DNA from: Myrmaecium sp. VS I D KN 1 | Lineage: Eukaryota; Ascomycota; Dothideomycetes; Valsariales; Valsariaceae | Assembly (NCBI GenBank): GCA_019775845.1 | Contig: JADQAV010000017.1 | Coordinates: forward strand, 806,001 to 870,000 | Direction: 5' to 3' | DNA length: 64,000 bases | In this document: positions 39,528 to 50,166 of the stretch, piece by piece | How positions within the stretch are numbered: the stretch's first letter is position 1 | Layout: each line of letters begins with the position of its first letter | The notes under the pieces: generated by a model | What the model saw: the letters and a program-made list of their open reading frames with translations, nothing else | Told to the model about the DNA's origin: nothing | The model's database searches: none | Translations under genes and position numbers: made by a program

Positions 39528-39694
39528 TGTGGAATTATTCATAATCTTATATATTAATATTATTATATTACCTTCTCTATATCTTCACCTAAGTATATTC
39601 TTATATAGAGGTAATTCTATCAGCCTGATAGAGACTAGATAATAATTATAATATTAAGACTATTATACTATAATTATAATTATAAAGTCTAACA
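39528..39694. repeat. Solo LTR-like sequence, lightly mutated
   Basis: 167 bp starting TGTGGAATTATTCATAATC and ending CTAACA, with intact TG...CA ends and taaa on both sides (39,524-39,527 and 39,695-39,698). The sequence resembles fungal Ty1/copia LTRs in its opening. It keeps CpA/TpG sites that the surrounding DNA has lost, so it probably arrived later. Confidence 0.5.
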
Positions 39695-40150
39695 TAAAAT
39701 TATACTTATTATAATAGTAAGATTATTATATAATACTTTAAAAGATATTTAGTATAGACTAATTATAGATTAACTATATTAACCTACTATTATTTAGAGG
39801 ATAGTAGTATAACACTATAGGCTAAGGGGATATAAAAGATAGAGGATATTTTTCTAATAATATAGAAAGTACTAAACGCTTTTTAACTATAAGTTAGCTA
39901 GCTAATAAACTTATTAAATAATAACTATAACCTTTAACTTATATAAGCAGACTATATTATTATTATATAATAGGAACCGGTTATTACTATGGCTTTATTA
40001 GGGCTTATGCTATATATATCTCTAAAAATAACCTTATAATAGTATATTCACTTATTTAAGCGTAAGATAGTCTTAGGGTTAAAGAGTAGCTAAAAAAAAC
40101 ATTAGAGAGGATATTAAATATATAGAGAAGATAAGAAAGTAAACCGTCCT
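39695..40150. other. Border zone of the RIP block
   Basis: AT-rich with no recognised element. CpA/TpG depletion fades a little around 39,960-40,020 and then stops completely at about 40,150, just before the first gene. Confidence 0.5.
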
Positions 40151-40169
40151 ATAAAAGCTCGTATCTCTT

Positions 40170-40838
40170 CTATCTAAGCCCCCTTCCCATCGTCCGCTCC
40201 CATAGCCGACGATCCCACCTCCCCTCCCGTAGCGACGCAGCATCCCCCGCATACATAAACGTGCGGCCCAGCTTCATCCGCCCCTGCGACGGGCCCCGTA
40301 AGACAATCGTGCACGGCACCGCCTCATACGCGGCGGTCTCGTAGTGCGCAAGCCGCGCCGCCTGCTCCGCCGCCGTCACCTCGAAGGCGTGGCCCCGCAC
40401 GACCTGGTCCGGGGCCCCGTCCACGAGCGCCGGATAGTCGCCCCAGCGGAGGGTCGTGTAGCCGTGTACCTCTGCCGGGAGTAAATCCGGGGCGTCCGCG
40501 ACCTCGAGGATGCGGCAGAGGGTCGCCTTGTCCTGGAGCGTGCCGTACACGAAGTAGAATGTCGGCTCGAAGGGTGGGGGTTGGTACTCCTTGGGGACGC
40601 ATATAAGATAGTCGGCCGGGGCGGAGCGCAGGGAGGCTTCGTATACGGAGGGAGCTTGCCGTGCGGCGGCACCGGTCCGCGAGATGTTTGCCGGTAGCGG
40701 AGGCGGCGCCGGAGCTGGCGGGGGATGCCGTAGATTGGTCTTCTGGTTTACGCATCCAACCTTGTCATCCGACTTTTCCAGGCCTTCCGATGCTTTCGGT
40801 CCTTCCGGTCCTTCTTCTCTGCGATCATCCTGGGTCAT
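40170..40838 (-). CDS. AIG2 / gamma-glutamylcyclotransferase-fold protein
   Basis: 222 residues from an ATG. After a Pro/Ala-rich, probably disordered first 90 residues comes a gamma-glutamylcyclotransferase-like (AIG2) fold. The glycine-loop signature YGTL lies at residues 98-101 and follows a beta strand (FYFV); the motif LAHYETAAYEAV follows, where Glu167 is placed like the acid/base glutamate of the family. Family members release 5-oxoproline from gamma-glutamyl amines or act on related substrates; the substrate here cannot be read from sequence. It is probably cytosolic, since no signal peptide or membrane segment is visible. The stop codon lies only about 20 bp from the edge of the RIP-mutated block, so the 3' UTR must run into repeat DNA. 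No intron is needed. Confidence 0.82.
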   Translation of the reverse strand: MTQDDRREEGPEGPKASEGLEKSDDKVGCVNQKTNLRHPPPAPAPPPLPANISRTGAAARQAPSVYEASLRSAPADYLICVPKEYQPPPFEPTFYFVYGTLQDKATLCRILEVADAPDLLPAEVHGYTTLRWGDYPALVDGAPDQVVRGHAFEVTAAEQAARLAHYETAAYEAVPCTIVLRGPSQGRMKLGRTFMYAGDAASLREGRWDRRLWERTMGRGLR

Positions 40839-41334
40839 TGTGCCGGCGCTCGTCTTCTTCTCTGATCGTCGGCTTAGCTCGATCTCTGGCCCGTATGGAT
40901 CGAACTTTCAGTGTTGGCGAAGGAGGGGAGTATCGTGTGGGGTACAGTATCATATATCTGTGCAGCTGGTCTAGGCTAGAAACAGGTCTCCACCTGTCAG
41001 ATGGCTGAGATGAACCTCTGGTGTGAGTTACATTGTCGGGGAGGGGGCCGGCTCCATCTACAGCCTAGGAAAGGATATATGAAGTATGTTATATACAGAC
41101 ATGTCTATCCGCGGAAAGCGTTCCTTCAATTTTTTCTAACTAAGAAAGGGCATGAGAAAGGAAGTGGATCAAATTCCAGCGATTGCCCTCGACCTCGAAA
41201 TATGACAAAAGCCAAACTGGAACCAACGTTGCCTTCGGGGTAAATATGACAACCTACGACAGATACTAACCATATCAATAGTCGTCGTCATTCATATCAA
41301 GTCTGAAGAGGATTGACAGAACAAAAAAAGCCCA
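40839..41334. other. Intergenic, upstream of AIG2-like gene
   Basis: About 500 bp between the start of the AIG2-like gene and the stop of the next minus-strand gene. It holds the promoter of the former and the 3' end of the latter. Short open frames here (e.g. 41,001-41,243) have no coding character. Confidence 0.6.
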
Positions 41335-43998
41335 CTACCGCCACCTTCCCCATCCTCCAATTCCTTTGCCCCTTCCCTTCACTTTTACCCGTAGCTCCTC
41401 TCCCTCTTTCTCCCGCTCGTTCGCCTTCTCCCTTATCACCCTCTCACAGCTCACATCCGCTTTAACCACAACCCTCCCCACGCCGACTCCCCAGCGACGC
41501 CCGGTCGGGTCCCCCCTTCGCTCCAGGGCCGGCGCAAGCAGCAGTTCCACCACGCGACCGCGTTGGTCGCCGGCTCGCGCGGTCTCGCGCTCCACCACCG
41601 CGCCGTGCTGACCCAACGCGTACGCTTCCCAGGCCGGCCCATCCAGGACGCGCATGCGGGCGGGATCGACCGCGAAGCCGGCCCGGCGGCCCGTCTCGCG
41701 CACGCTGAAGATGACGACGCGGTAGTCGGCCGCCTGCTTGGCGCAGACGAGATCAAGCGTCGCGGCGGCGGTGACGATGGCGGCCAGCTCGGCCGTGCCG
41801 CGGGTGCTGAACCCGACGCCCGCGGCAGGGGTCCGGTACGGCCAGATCTTCCGCCGTCCCTCGCGGGCCAGCCGTCGGATCCGGCCGAAGACGGGCGCGC
41901 TCGGGATCTTGGGCCGCAGTTCCCCTCCCACCTGCGGCACCAGCAGCTCCGCCGTCAGGCTCCGCCAGCGGTGGTACATGGCGAGTTGGCGCTCGAGCTC
42001 CTCGCCGCCGCCGCTGCCGGCCACGGGTGCGCCCAGGCCCAGGCGGAGCACTTCGTCCACCGGCCGGAGCACCCGGTCCCCCCACCGGCCTGCCCACACG
42101 TATCCGCACCCTTTCGTGCGGTGGTGAAAGACGCGCGCCTGCAGCCAGCTCCACAGCCAAGCCTGGATCAGCTTAGGCCGGTGCCGGGGGGAGGCCAGGT
42201 AGGCCTTCCAGTTGTCCGTCAGCTCGGAGAAGAGGGCGCGTGTGCGGTGGGCGGGAGGTCGTGGCCGCCAGCGGTGATGCGATTGTTGCTCTGCCGGCGG
42301 TACTCCGAACCACCGTTCGCACCACCGCGTCACCTTCGCCCGAAGGATGTGCAGCTCCCGGGCGAAATAAGCGTCGTCGAGCCGGGGCGCGCCGATGGGC
42401 AACAACGCCTCCTCGCCGATCGGCACGAGCGGGGCCGATTGCTGCAGGCGGCGGAGATGCGCGACCTCTTCTCGCGCTTGTCGCAGCTCAGCCCGTAGCC
42501 GCTGCCGCTGGGCTGCAAGTTCGTGGCAGCGCAGCTTCAGCGCGATCGGGGTTGCGTGGGGATCGAATTCGGGCGGCTCGGTCTCAGGATCCGGATCGTA
42601 CTCCTCGCCGCCAAGGCCCGCTTGCTTCCGCTTTTCCTCCGCGTCCAACTCATCCTCCTCGTCGAACTCGTCGTCGTACTCATCGTCAGTATCCTCTTCC
42701 ATGTCCTCCTTATCGAATGCCTTCCTTGTCCAGGCGCCCGCCGTAGGGACAGAACCCACGGCCCGCTTGTCCATCAAGCTCTTGGAGCTGCCACTTCCAG
42801 GCGGCATCTGGATGCCGGAGTCATTCTCACGACGGTAAACGTGACCGAGGCGGGCGGCATCGGGGGGGCGATTACGGACGCCGGCCGGGTGCAGCTGCTG
42901 GCTTTCGGGAACGACGAAGACGGTGCGCTGGCTCGCGACAGGCGTCGCCTTCGGCGCGTCCCGCTCGACGTAACTCCGCGTCACGAGCGGGCGGTGATCA
43001 TCGAAATCCTCCCACTCCTCGTTGTCGTTGTCGCGGTCATCGTCGTCATCATCAGAGAAGGCTTCGGCTGGGCCGTTTGGTGCGGTGGCGGGACGAGATG
43101 GGTGCTTGCGGGCGATGGGCTGGTGAGCCGGACTGCTGTGGGGGGAGGAAGAGTCGCTGGCGCTGGAGTAGCGGTCGTGAGCACGGGTGGCGGCCATGAG
43201 AAGGGCGTTGACGTCGAGGGGGAAGGAGGAGGGTGATTGAACTCGATGCGGGACGGGCCGTGCCGGGAGAAGGTGCGGGGGCGGGGATTGTGGGCGGCTG
43301 GCTTGGTCGGAACGGGCCGGGGTGGAATTGGGATTGCGCCGGGAAAAGTTGGGCGCCGGAGAACGGGTCGTAGTGGAAGGGGAGAGTGGCGAGGGTGACG
43401 AGGGCGACAGCGTGCTGGGTGGGGAGTCGTCGGAATCGTGACTGCCGGCGGTGCGGGGGACGAACTTGCGGGGGATGTCCAAGGGAAACTCGGGCGTCTC
43501 GGTGGGCAGCAGCTCCGAGGACGGGCACGATTGGCTGAGCTCGCTGAGCGTGTGCTGGCGGATATCTGTGGTCGTCGTCTCTCAGTTCAATTCACTTCGT
43601 TGGGGTTCAGCTGCAATTCTGTTGGAGAATAGGAGAAGAAAGTGGAGAATGAGTTGGAAGGGGAGGCCGGTCAGCCCGCGATGCCTTTGGTTGCCAGTTG
43701 AGATGATGGCGGGGCCGGTGGCAGAAGGTAGTGAAAGAGTGGTATGTGTGTAATGTATTTGTGAATGAAGGAATAGAAACAGAGACCGGAAAAGGAAGGG
43801 AGAAAAGTGATAGGAAGAGGGAGAGAGAACGAGGAAGAAGGAAAGAAAAGAAAAGGAGAGGAAGAAAGAGAGATGAGAGAGGGGACAAGTGATACTCGAA
43901 GTGAATAACAGATCACTCCCTCTCCGTCTCTCTTTTCTTCCCTGCAGAACCGAACGGACAAGCAAAGTCGACCACTCACCTGAATGCTTCCCACTCAT
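41335..43998 (-). CDS. Conserved-looking fungal protein of unknown function, 749 residues
   Basis: Two exons: 43,980-43,998 (only 19 nt, MSGKHS plus one base) and 41,335-43,565, with a 414-bp intron 43,566-43,979 (donor GTGAGT, acceptor cacag). I chose this because the large frame has no ATG before about residue 130, and the two exons join in phase. Visible parts: Ser/Pro-rich residues about 50-160; an acidic run at about 177-196; a second acidic run at about 291-318; a heptad-like coiled coil at about 348-382 (ELAAQRQRLRAELRQAREEV); then a Trp-rich helical half with RWCERWFGV and AWLWSWLQARVF. The tail is basic. No domain is recognised. Acidic tracts plus coiled coil suggest a nuclear or scaffold role, which is inference only. 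It lies between the AIG2-like gene and rpf1. Confidence 0.72.
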
Positions 43999-44912
43999 AC
44001 TCCTTCAACCTCTTTCACTCATCCTTTCTCGCTCCCCGTCTTGCCCTCTCGGTGTGCGTGTCCTTTGGCTGCGATGATCGGCGAGGCGCGAATTCCGCAG
44101 ATGCAGCGGAGGATTCACTTCTGGTCAAGGCTGATGGAATGGATGAGATGACAGCACGGCGAAGCCAAGACAGGGGGAGGGGAGGGGGAGGGGGAGGGGG
44201 AGGGGGAGAAGGAGGGCAAGTCGGTCAATAAGTAGTCAAGTGGTCAGGAAGGTCGGTAGGGCGAGCTGGAATTGGGCTTGGGCGGCCGGGGGGAGGGATA
44301 TATGGAAGTCCATACGCACCATACATAGGTACGGATACGGTCCCTCACTCAGCTCCAGCCAGTCGAAGTGGCGAGTGGGAAGTCAAAGATGCAGCTTGGG
44401 ATGCTGCTGTGGCCGAGAACTGGTGCTGCAGCCTGCAGGATCGCCCCGGCGCTTAGCTGCTGGCTTGTCCACCCTGTCCACCAACCAACCAACCCAACCC
44501 TACCTTACACATACTCTGTATACCTACTATTACCTACTCCTACCTATATACGGCATGCAAAGTACGAGGATGATTAACCAGTACAGCTGTTCGCCGACTC
44601 TCCTGTGATCATCCCTGTATGTATTTTTTTCTTCTCCTTCTTTGAAAAGAGGAGCAGAAAGCAAGATAAAGAAGAAAATTGGTACGAAGTCAAGGCTGTA
44701 GGCAGATGATCAAGTGAGATTGCTTCCTGTTCTTCACTATGAATTGAACACCTCACTCCGCAGTACTTTTGCACGCAAGAAAGCAAAATCAACGACCGAG
44801 TGGACCAAATTCCCCAACACCACCTAACTTATCTCGCCCCTCACCTCCCCGGTAAGGTGAGACATAAGAAAAAAAAGAAGAAGAAGAAAAGGAAACCAAA
44901 GAGAAAGACCTT
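43999..44912. other. Intergenic: promoter of the 749-residue gene and 3' side of rpf1
   Basis: It contains a purine-rich (GGGGGA)n tract at 44,173-44,208, a TACCTA/TACCTACT cluster near 44,515-44,560 and an A/G-rich run near 44,870-44,890 next to the rpf1 stop. No gene is seen. Confidence 0.6.
44173..44208 (+). repeat. G-rich (GGGGGA)n tract, potential G-quadruplex
   Basis: Six runs of four or five G separated by single A bases. It is about 175-210 bp upstream of the predicted start of the 749-residue gene, on the non-template strand relative to a rightward read and the template side of that gene. Confidence 0.85.
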
Positions 44913-46190
44913 CTACAGCGCAAACCTCGTCCGCACCTTCTCGTCGCCCGCCTGCCACTCCCACTCCTGCCCGCTCTGCCGCTGGATCCCCCGGTCGACC
45001 CGGCGCAGCTTCAGCGTGAACCGGGGGCCGAGCTCCTGGAGACCGGCCCGGATCGCCTCCGCCCCGGACATGGGCTTCCCGTCCGTGCCCAGGACCGGCT
45101 TCTCCGTCGCCCGCCGGTCGCGGAAGACGTATCGGTGCCGGCGCACGAAGATGTAGTCGCGCTGGTTGTGCAGCGTGACCACCTGCCGGCCCGCCACCTC
45201 CGGCACGGGCGGGTACAGCGTGCGGAACAGGTGCGCCGTTAGCAGGCCGAGCGGCGTGCGGAAGTTGTTCAGGATCAGCTCCGGGTAGTGTTCGGTCGGG
45301 TTGCCGTGCCCGGGCAGCTTCTTGCCCTCCACGAAGTTGCTGATGGAGAAGTGGAAGTGTGGTCCGGACGGGAGGACGATAATCTCCAACCCGCTCGGCC
45401 GTTTCTGGTCCTCGTTTAGCACGACCACCGACGTGAAGCCGCGGTTGGTGGCGAAGGCGCTGATCTCGCGCAGCGAATACTTGTGTCCGTACCGATGCGC
45501 GGACCGGGGGATGTAGGTGCTGTTGGGGAATAGGCCTGTCAACAGCTCGCCCGTGCGGTGGAGCGTGCTGTTGAGGGATGTGGTGATGAGGATCTTGGGC
45601 GCCGTCGGCGGGTTGAAAAGCGCGGGGAACTTGCGCTGGAGGGCTTCCGGTGTAAGGTCGAGGTTGGTGGCGGTAGAGCGTGGGGGGGAGGCGGCCCTCG
45701 TGGGCTTTTCCTGTTGCTCTTGTTTTCGTTTGCGCCTGGACTTCTTGTCGGAGGCGGAGGCGTCACTGTCGGAGTCCTCCTCGCTGTCGGAATCGAGCAT
45801 ACTGTCGACGTCGGAGTCTTCTTCCGCTTCCTCGTCCCCAGAGCCTCTGGCCGCCTTCTCCTCCGCTTCCTGCTTCTCCCGCTCCTCCTCCTCTTGCTTG
45901 CGACGCTTGAGCCGCTCCACGTCGACGGCGAGGCCTAACGCGTCCTCCTCATCCCCGCCAACCTCATCCCACACTCGCTTGCGCTCGATGGTCATGGGGA
46001 CGTTGCGCGCTTGCCGAGCGGCACGCAACTCCGGATTCTTGTCCTCCTCGCGCTTGCGACGCATGCGCTCATCCCGCTTGATGCTCTCCTTGGCCTTCTT
46101 CTGTTTTAAGTTGAACTCGCGTCGCTTGTTCTTGTTCTTGGTATAGAAGGGGAGAGACGCCGAGGCGATCTTCGGCTTGGAGGTGCCCAT
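44913..46190 (-). CDS. RPF1: Ribosome production factor 1 (Brix domain), 60S biogenesis
   Basis: 425 residues from the ATG at 46,190 (MGTSKPK). The open frame extends 11 codons further upstream but only to a TTG, so I use the ATG. A basic Lys/Arg-rich N-terminus (NKNKRREFNLKQKKAKES) resembles the family start; a disordered acidic/Ser-rich middle (about residues 100-175) follows, then the Brix domain from about residue 195 (KILITTSLNSTLHRTGELL) through HFSISNFVEG and NNFRTPLGLLTAHLF to the basic end. Rpf1 is a nucleolar factor needed for 27S pre-rRNA processing in the large subunit pathway; yeast Rpf1 is shorter, and the surplus here is in the acidic linker. The C-terminus (KVRTRFAL) fits the family. 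Single exon; the gene faces away from the methyltransferase gene 4 kb to the right. Confidence 0.93.
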   Translation of the reverse strand: MGTSKPKIASASLPFYTKNKNKRREFNLKQKKAKESIKRDERMRRKREEDKNPELRAARQARNVPMTIERKRVWDEVGGDEEDALGLAVDVERLKRRKQEEEEREKQEAEEKAARGSGDEEAEEDSDVDSMLDSDSEEDSDSDASASDKKSRRKRKQEQQEKPTRAASPPRSTATNLDLTPEALQRKFPALFNPPTAPKILITTSLNSTLHRTGELLTGLFPNSTYIPRSAHRYGHKYSLREISAFATNRGFTSVVVLNEDQKRPSGLEIIVLPSGPHFHFSISNFVEGKKLPGHGNPTEHYPELILNNFRTPLGLLTAHLFRTLYPPVPEVAGRQVVTLHNQRDYIFVRRHRYVFRDRRATEKPVLGTDGKPMSGAEAIRAGLQELGPRFTLKLRRVDRGIQRQSGQEWEWQAGDEKVRTRFAL

Positions 46191-49100
46191 GATGGTGGAG
46201 AGCAGCCTGTCCGCGACAGGCAAGTGAGCGCGGTGGTAAACCTGGAGGCTGCCTGGAGAGGGTTATTGAACGGTGAGTGATGACGCCCTTTAGGGTGGTG
46301 GAGGCGTATAGGCGTGTGAATGGAGTGTAAGTGTCTGTAACTGGCCGACGTTCTCTCGCATGCCCTGCCTGAGATACTTTTTTCTGGGGAGCGGGATGTC
46401 GGCGAATCCATTCCGCCGGCAGAAAGGGTCCCCACGTTCCGTAGTGCAAGTCAGGCAGCGAGGCAGAAAGCGGGACGGCAGAACAGACCCGGCGGTGAGT
46501 CAAAAGAACGCGGACAAAGGCGACAAGGCGACAAGGCACCAAGGCCACAATCACGGATAAACGCGCTGAATGGGACACGATGTCGGGTACGCTTCTCTGC
46601 ATTTTTTGGGTGGCCTGGACTGGCCGCAACTCTCTCCTTTCGACCAAGGTGGATGGATATGTATGTACGCTCCGTCGCACTATATCCCGGGGTGCACATG
46701 TGCTCGTACCCATCGCAACCGGTGACAGAGAGGACCGAGAGGAGGAAGGCATAGAAAGACCAACAAGCAGCAGCAATTGTTTGGTTGACAGCGGGTGGGC
46801 TGCCGTGAGGGATTCGGCACGTCGGCCGCTTCTCCACCTTTCGGTCCGCCCTTGGCTCGCACGGTGGCTTCCCTCGGTTCCCCTTTGCAGGGAGTACGGC
46901 GTCGGGCAGTACAAACACAAATACCTACGGTACTGTAGGTTCTAAGAAGCATGGAGTAGTAGGTGACATATCTTGAGTATCTGGGCGTACATTTCCTTCC
47001 TGGCGCGGGTACACATCAGGCGAGTACATCTCGGCTGTCTGTGTGGCTTGCAGTGAATACTGTACCTTCACAGTAGGGAAGAAACTATCAGGAACTAGCT
47101 CAATTCTGAGTATTCCGTGCCTGTTGTTAATATGTAGACGGCAACAATGGGGTTGAATACATGTGGTACATCGTTCACATAGATTTCGGTGTCGCTGTCC
47201 ACTGCCGTAAAGGAGTACAGGGAATCACTGGCAGCTGCTGGAATCCGTGCCGTACTGTACTTGATGGTATTACCTTCGATATCCAAGTTTCCTCTCCCAC
47301 GCCGCTCCCCGTCAATCCACTCGTCCACTTAGTAAGGTAGGCCGTATCAGGTACCTGAGTGAGTTAGAATTACGCGCTTTTCCGCCCATCGTCCCTTCGT
47401 GCGAGTTTGCATTTTGTGCTCTCACGTACGTAGGTAGCATGTATTTAACCTTCCTCTTTCGCGCACCGCCATCTTCGCGCGCCGGTTCCACTCTTTCGCG
47501 CTGGCCATCCACTCGCCGTCCCCGTCCGCCGTCCGCGCGCGCAAAAACCCGAAGTCGATCACGACACCGGCACAGCGCGGCGCGGAAGGTGCCTGCCACT
47601 CTCTGCTCCCGTCGCTCCCGTCACCCTTCCTGTCCTCCGACAGAATGCCGTAAGGTAGGTGCTGTTCATAGCCAGGTCCCGGGCGTTATCCCCGGCAATA
47701 AGAGGGCCGAACCTAAGAACGCACACGCTCTGAAGGATCACCCGGGCTGGCTCCGCCCGGGTGGCCGTTGCGGGCATGATGCACCCCTCACTGCATCCAT
47801 CCTCTTCCCCTCCCCTCCCAAAGCCCACCCCTCGCATACGCAGGTCGAGCAGCCTACTGGGTCCCTTTAGACGCCCCAACGGTTGTTGGTGGGGAGGTGG
47901 GGAGGAGGAGAGGGGACGGTCAAGGTTGTCCGCCTGCACGCCAACGATGAGAACTGCATCTGGCCCCAACGCCCGCCCGCAATCAATCCGTCGTCCGACC
48001 GACAGGGAATCCTGTTCTCGGTCCTCGTCTCCCGCCAGGAGGAGGGTCAGTCGGCACGCAGCAAAGACGGTGAGCACGATCGAAGAAGGATCGGCTATGG
48101 GGAGGACAGGAAGGCAAGCGGAAGGGAGAGGAAGAGGAAGAGGGGAAGGGAACAAGGAGATCCCGCACCGTTGAGATTGACAAAGCTTCTTAGGTAAACG
48201 GATATAGTACCTACCGCTACTCTACAATATCGTAGATGTAGTATGTCCAGTATCTATCCGTACCTACCTCTACCTAAGCATGCAACCTCTCCACCCCGGT
48301 CCCACCGGCCGAGCCTGGGTCCGCGATTTGTTGCGGGGTCAATCCTTTCAAATGGAAAAAGAAACCGTGAGGAGCGCACTTCGTCTCATGAGATATTCTG
48401 GTCTCTTAGATATGCACAGTACTGTGACTGTCCTTACGCATTGCCAGGTCAGTAGAAAGGAGTTAGGGGTATCACTGCAGGTGTTGTACCAGTACGATGT
48501 ATGCATGTTCCTGAATACACACATATTGGTCCATCGAAAGCGATAAATGTCACTGTGTCTGTATGGGATTTTTATACCCGATATCATGGGAATGTTTGCA
48601 TGTGCACTATAACAGCTATGGGTTCATTGTCTCTTCTACCCCTTGGCATCCATACATACCTACTGTCTAAATATACAACTTATGAACGTCCATATGAACG
48701 TACCAAGCCCATTTTCACTTCAACCGAAGCAAGCAACCTAGCTCAACCTGTTCCCCGCCCAGCCAGCAGCCACTTTTCCTGCGTACCCACCCCGCCCCGC
48801 CCGCTCTGACTACTGACTCTCGCCGCCGTCTGCGCGAGTATGTGAGTAGGTCGTACTAAGGAATGAGAGGTGAAGCTTCAACGGCAAAATGCACTCGAGT
48901 ACACCTCCTAGGAGTAGTACATACAAGTACCATGGGGACACCAGCGAACCATCTGTCTACAGATGGCGGTAACAGATTGGTTCGTCAACCTCTCCTGTCG
49001 TGCCTCTCTCTCTCTCTCTTCGGCGCGGTCAACGTCTTGAATCATAACGTCGTCTTCGCTTCGCTGCGCGTGATTCAGGCGAGGGGTGGGGAAGGGAGCT

Positions 49101-50166
49101 TCGGTGTGCCCGCCCCCTCCACTCGAATCATCTCAAAGTAGGACGCCAGGCACATCAATTGTGAGTGGTGAGTGGTGAGGAGTAAGTGTTGAGCGCAGAG
49201 TCGAGTGGCATCCAGGGCCATCCCAGGCCACCCAGGGTGCCGCCTTCGTTCTCTTCTCCCCCTCCCCCTGCCCGTCTGTCTGTTCCCCGCCGCTCCTCTC
49301 TCGTGCCCCGTTGGATCTGTGAATAGGACCTCAGTAAGGTACTTACCTACTGTACCTACCCGCCCATGTATCGACAATACCCAGAGCGCCTACTGGATAC
49401 CCGCCGCGCTCCTCATCCCACACCACCGCACCTCATCGCCCCGCCTCCCTCTCCGCGGAGCGTGATGCGCCCGTGAGGTCCAGCCCACCCACATATAATA
49501 TCTGGACCGGCTCATCGATCGAGGTTGACCAAATCGATCGTGAACTCTTCCTCCGTCCTTTTTCCTCTTCTTCTCTCGCTGCACCGGCTCGCGGGTGGGA
49601 AGGGCTCCGCTGGCTTGGTCGTGCCATCCGCTCCTCTCCTCTCCTCTCCTCTGCACATTCTCTCTCTCCCTCTTTGTCCCTCTTTGCCTTTCTCTCTACT
49701 CCACCCGAACCCCCTCCCAGCATCACTTTCGGTTTGGGGACGCTGCCACTACCTGTGGGTCGTTCGCTTGGTATTAGAGGGCAGCCCAATTCTCCCCACT
49801 CCTCTCCACTCACTTCCGGGCTAAGTATCGCAATCTGTCGTTTCCTCTTCCGGTTGACGGAGTCCATATACATCTATACATACAACAACGCCGTCCATAC
49901 CGCATCGCACCGACGTTCATCTCTCGCAATATCCTCACGTCGCCCTGGGCGCGGAGACAGGACGGATCAAGTCCGGTTCAAGGGCCGAACAGACGGACGT
50001 CAGTGGAGCTGTCGCCAACCCGACTCCGGTCTCGCACGTCTCGCTCGACGGTGACCGTAGCCGTTACCGTTGAGGCGGACTGCAGCAGCAACTATCTGGC
50101 TCTGTGCAACACGACAACGCTCCATCCGATCCGACATCCACGCCTCCGGCACGACGACCCAGCCCC
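46191..50166. other. 3.9-kb gene-free gap between divergent rpf1 and methyltransferase genes
   Basis: No frame here starts with ATG, has domain-like content and could be spliced to a neighbour. It contains recurring TACCTA/TAGGTA words, often facing each other (46,922-46,940; 48,205-48,280; 49,335-49,365), a (CTCCT)n run at about 49,625-49,648, and the promoters of both flanking genes. It may hold long 5' leaders or a non-coding transcript, but the sequence alone does not show one. Confidence 0.5.

Larger units (their letters stand above)
1..40150. repeat. RIP-mutated transposon compartment
   Basis: This block is AT-rich and lacks long open frames. CpA and TpG are nearly missing while TpA is very common; the first 60 bases contain no CA and no TG but about ten TA. 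That is the product expected of repeat-induced point mutation, which converts CpA to TpA on both strands of repeats in ascomycetes. The pattern ends abruptly at about 40,150, where GC-rich coding DNA starts. The contents are nested, broken mobile elements described separately. Such blocks are usually heterochromatic, which is inference here. Confidence 0.93.

Noticed and set aside
1-40150. CRISPR array, tRNA or rRNA genes in the AT-rich block
   Set aside because: No regularly spaced direct repeats with unique spacers and no RNA gene core motifs were seen; the organism is also a eukaryote.
41001-41243. 80-codon + strand frame between two genes
   Set aside because: It has no domain, no splice partner and composition like non-coding DNA.
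46191-46223. Eleven extra N-terminal codons for rpf1
   Set aside because: They begin at TTG; the next codon ATG (MGTSKPK) fits the family start better.
47559-48155. 198-codon minus-strand frame in the large gap, with overlapping + strand frames
   Set aside because: It starts at a TTG, is low-complexity at its start and shows no recognisable domain. GC-rich DNA yields such frames by chance.
50070-50166. Unspliced 627-residue version of the methyltransferase
   Set aside because: It starts at TTG and reads through sequence with a GTAAGT donor and CAG acceptor that join exons in phase.
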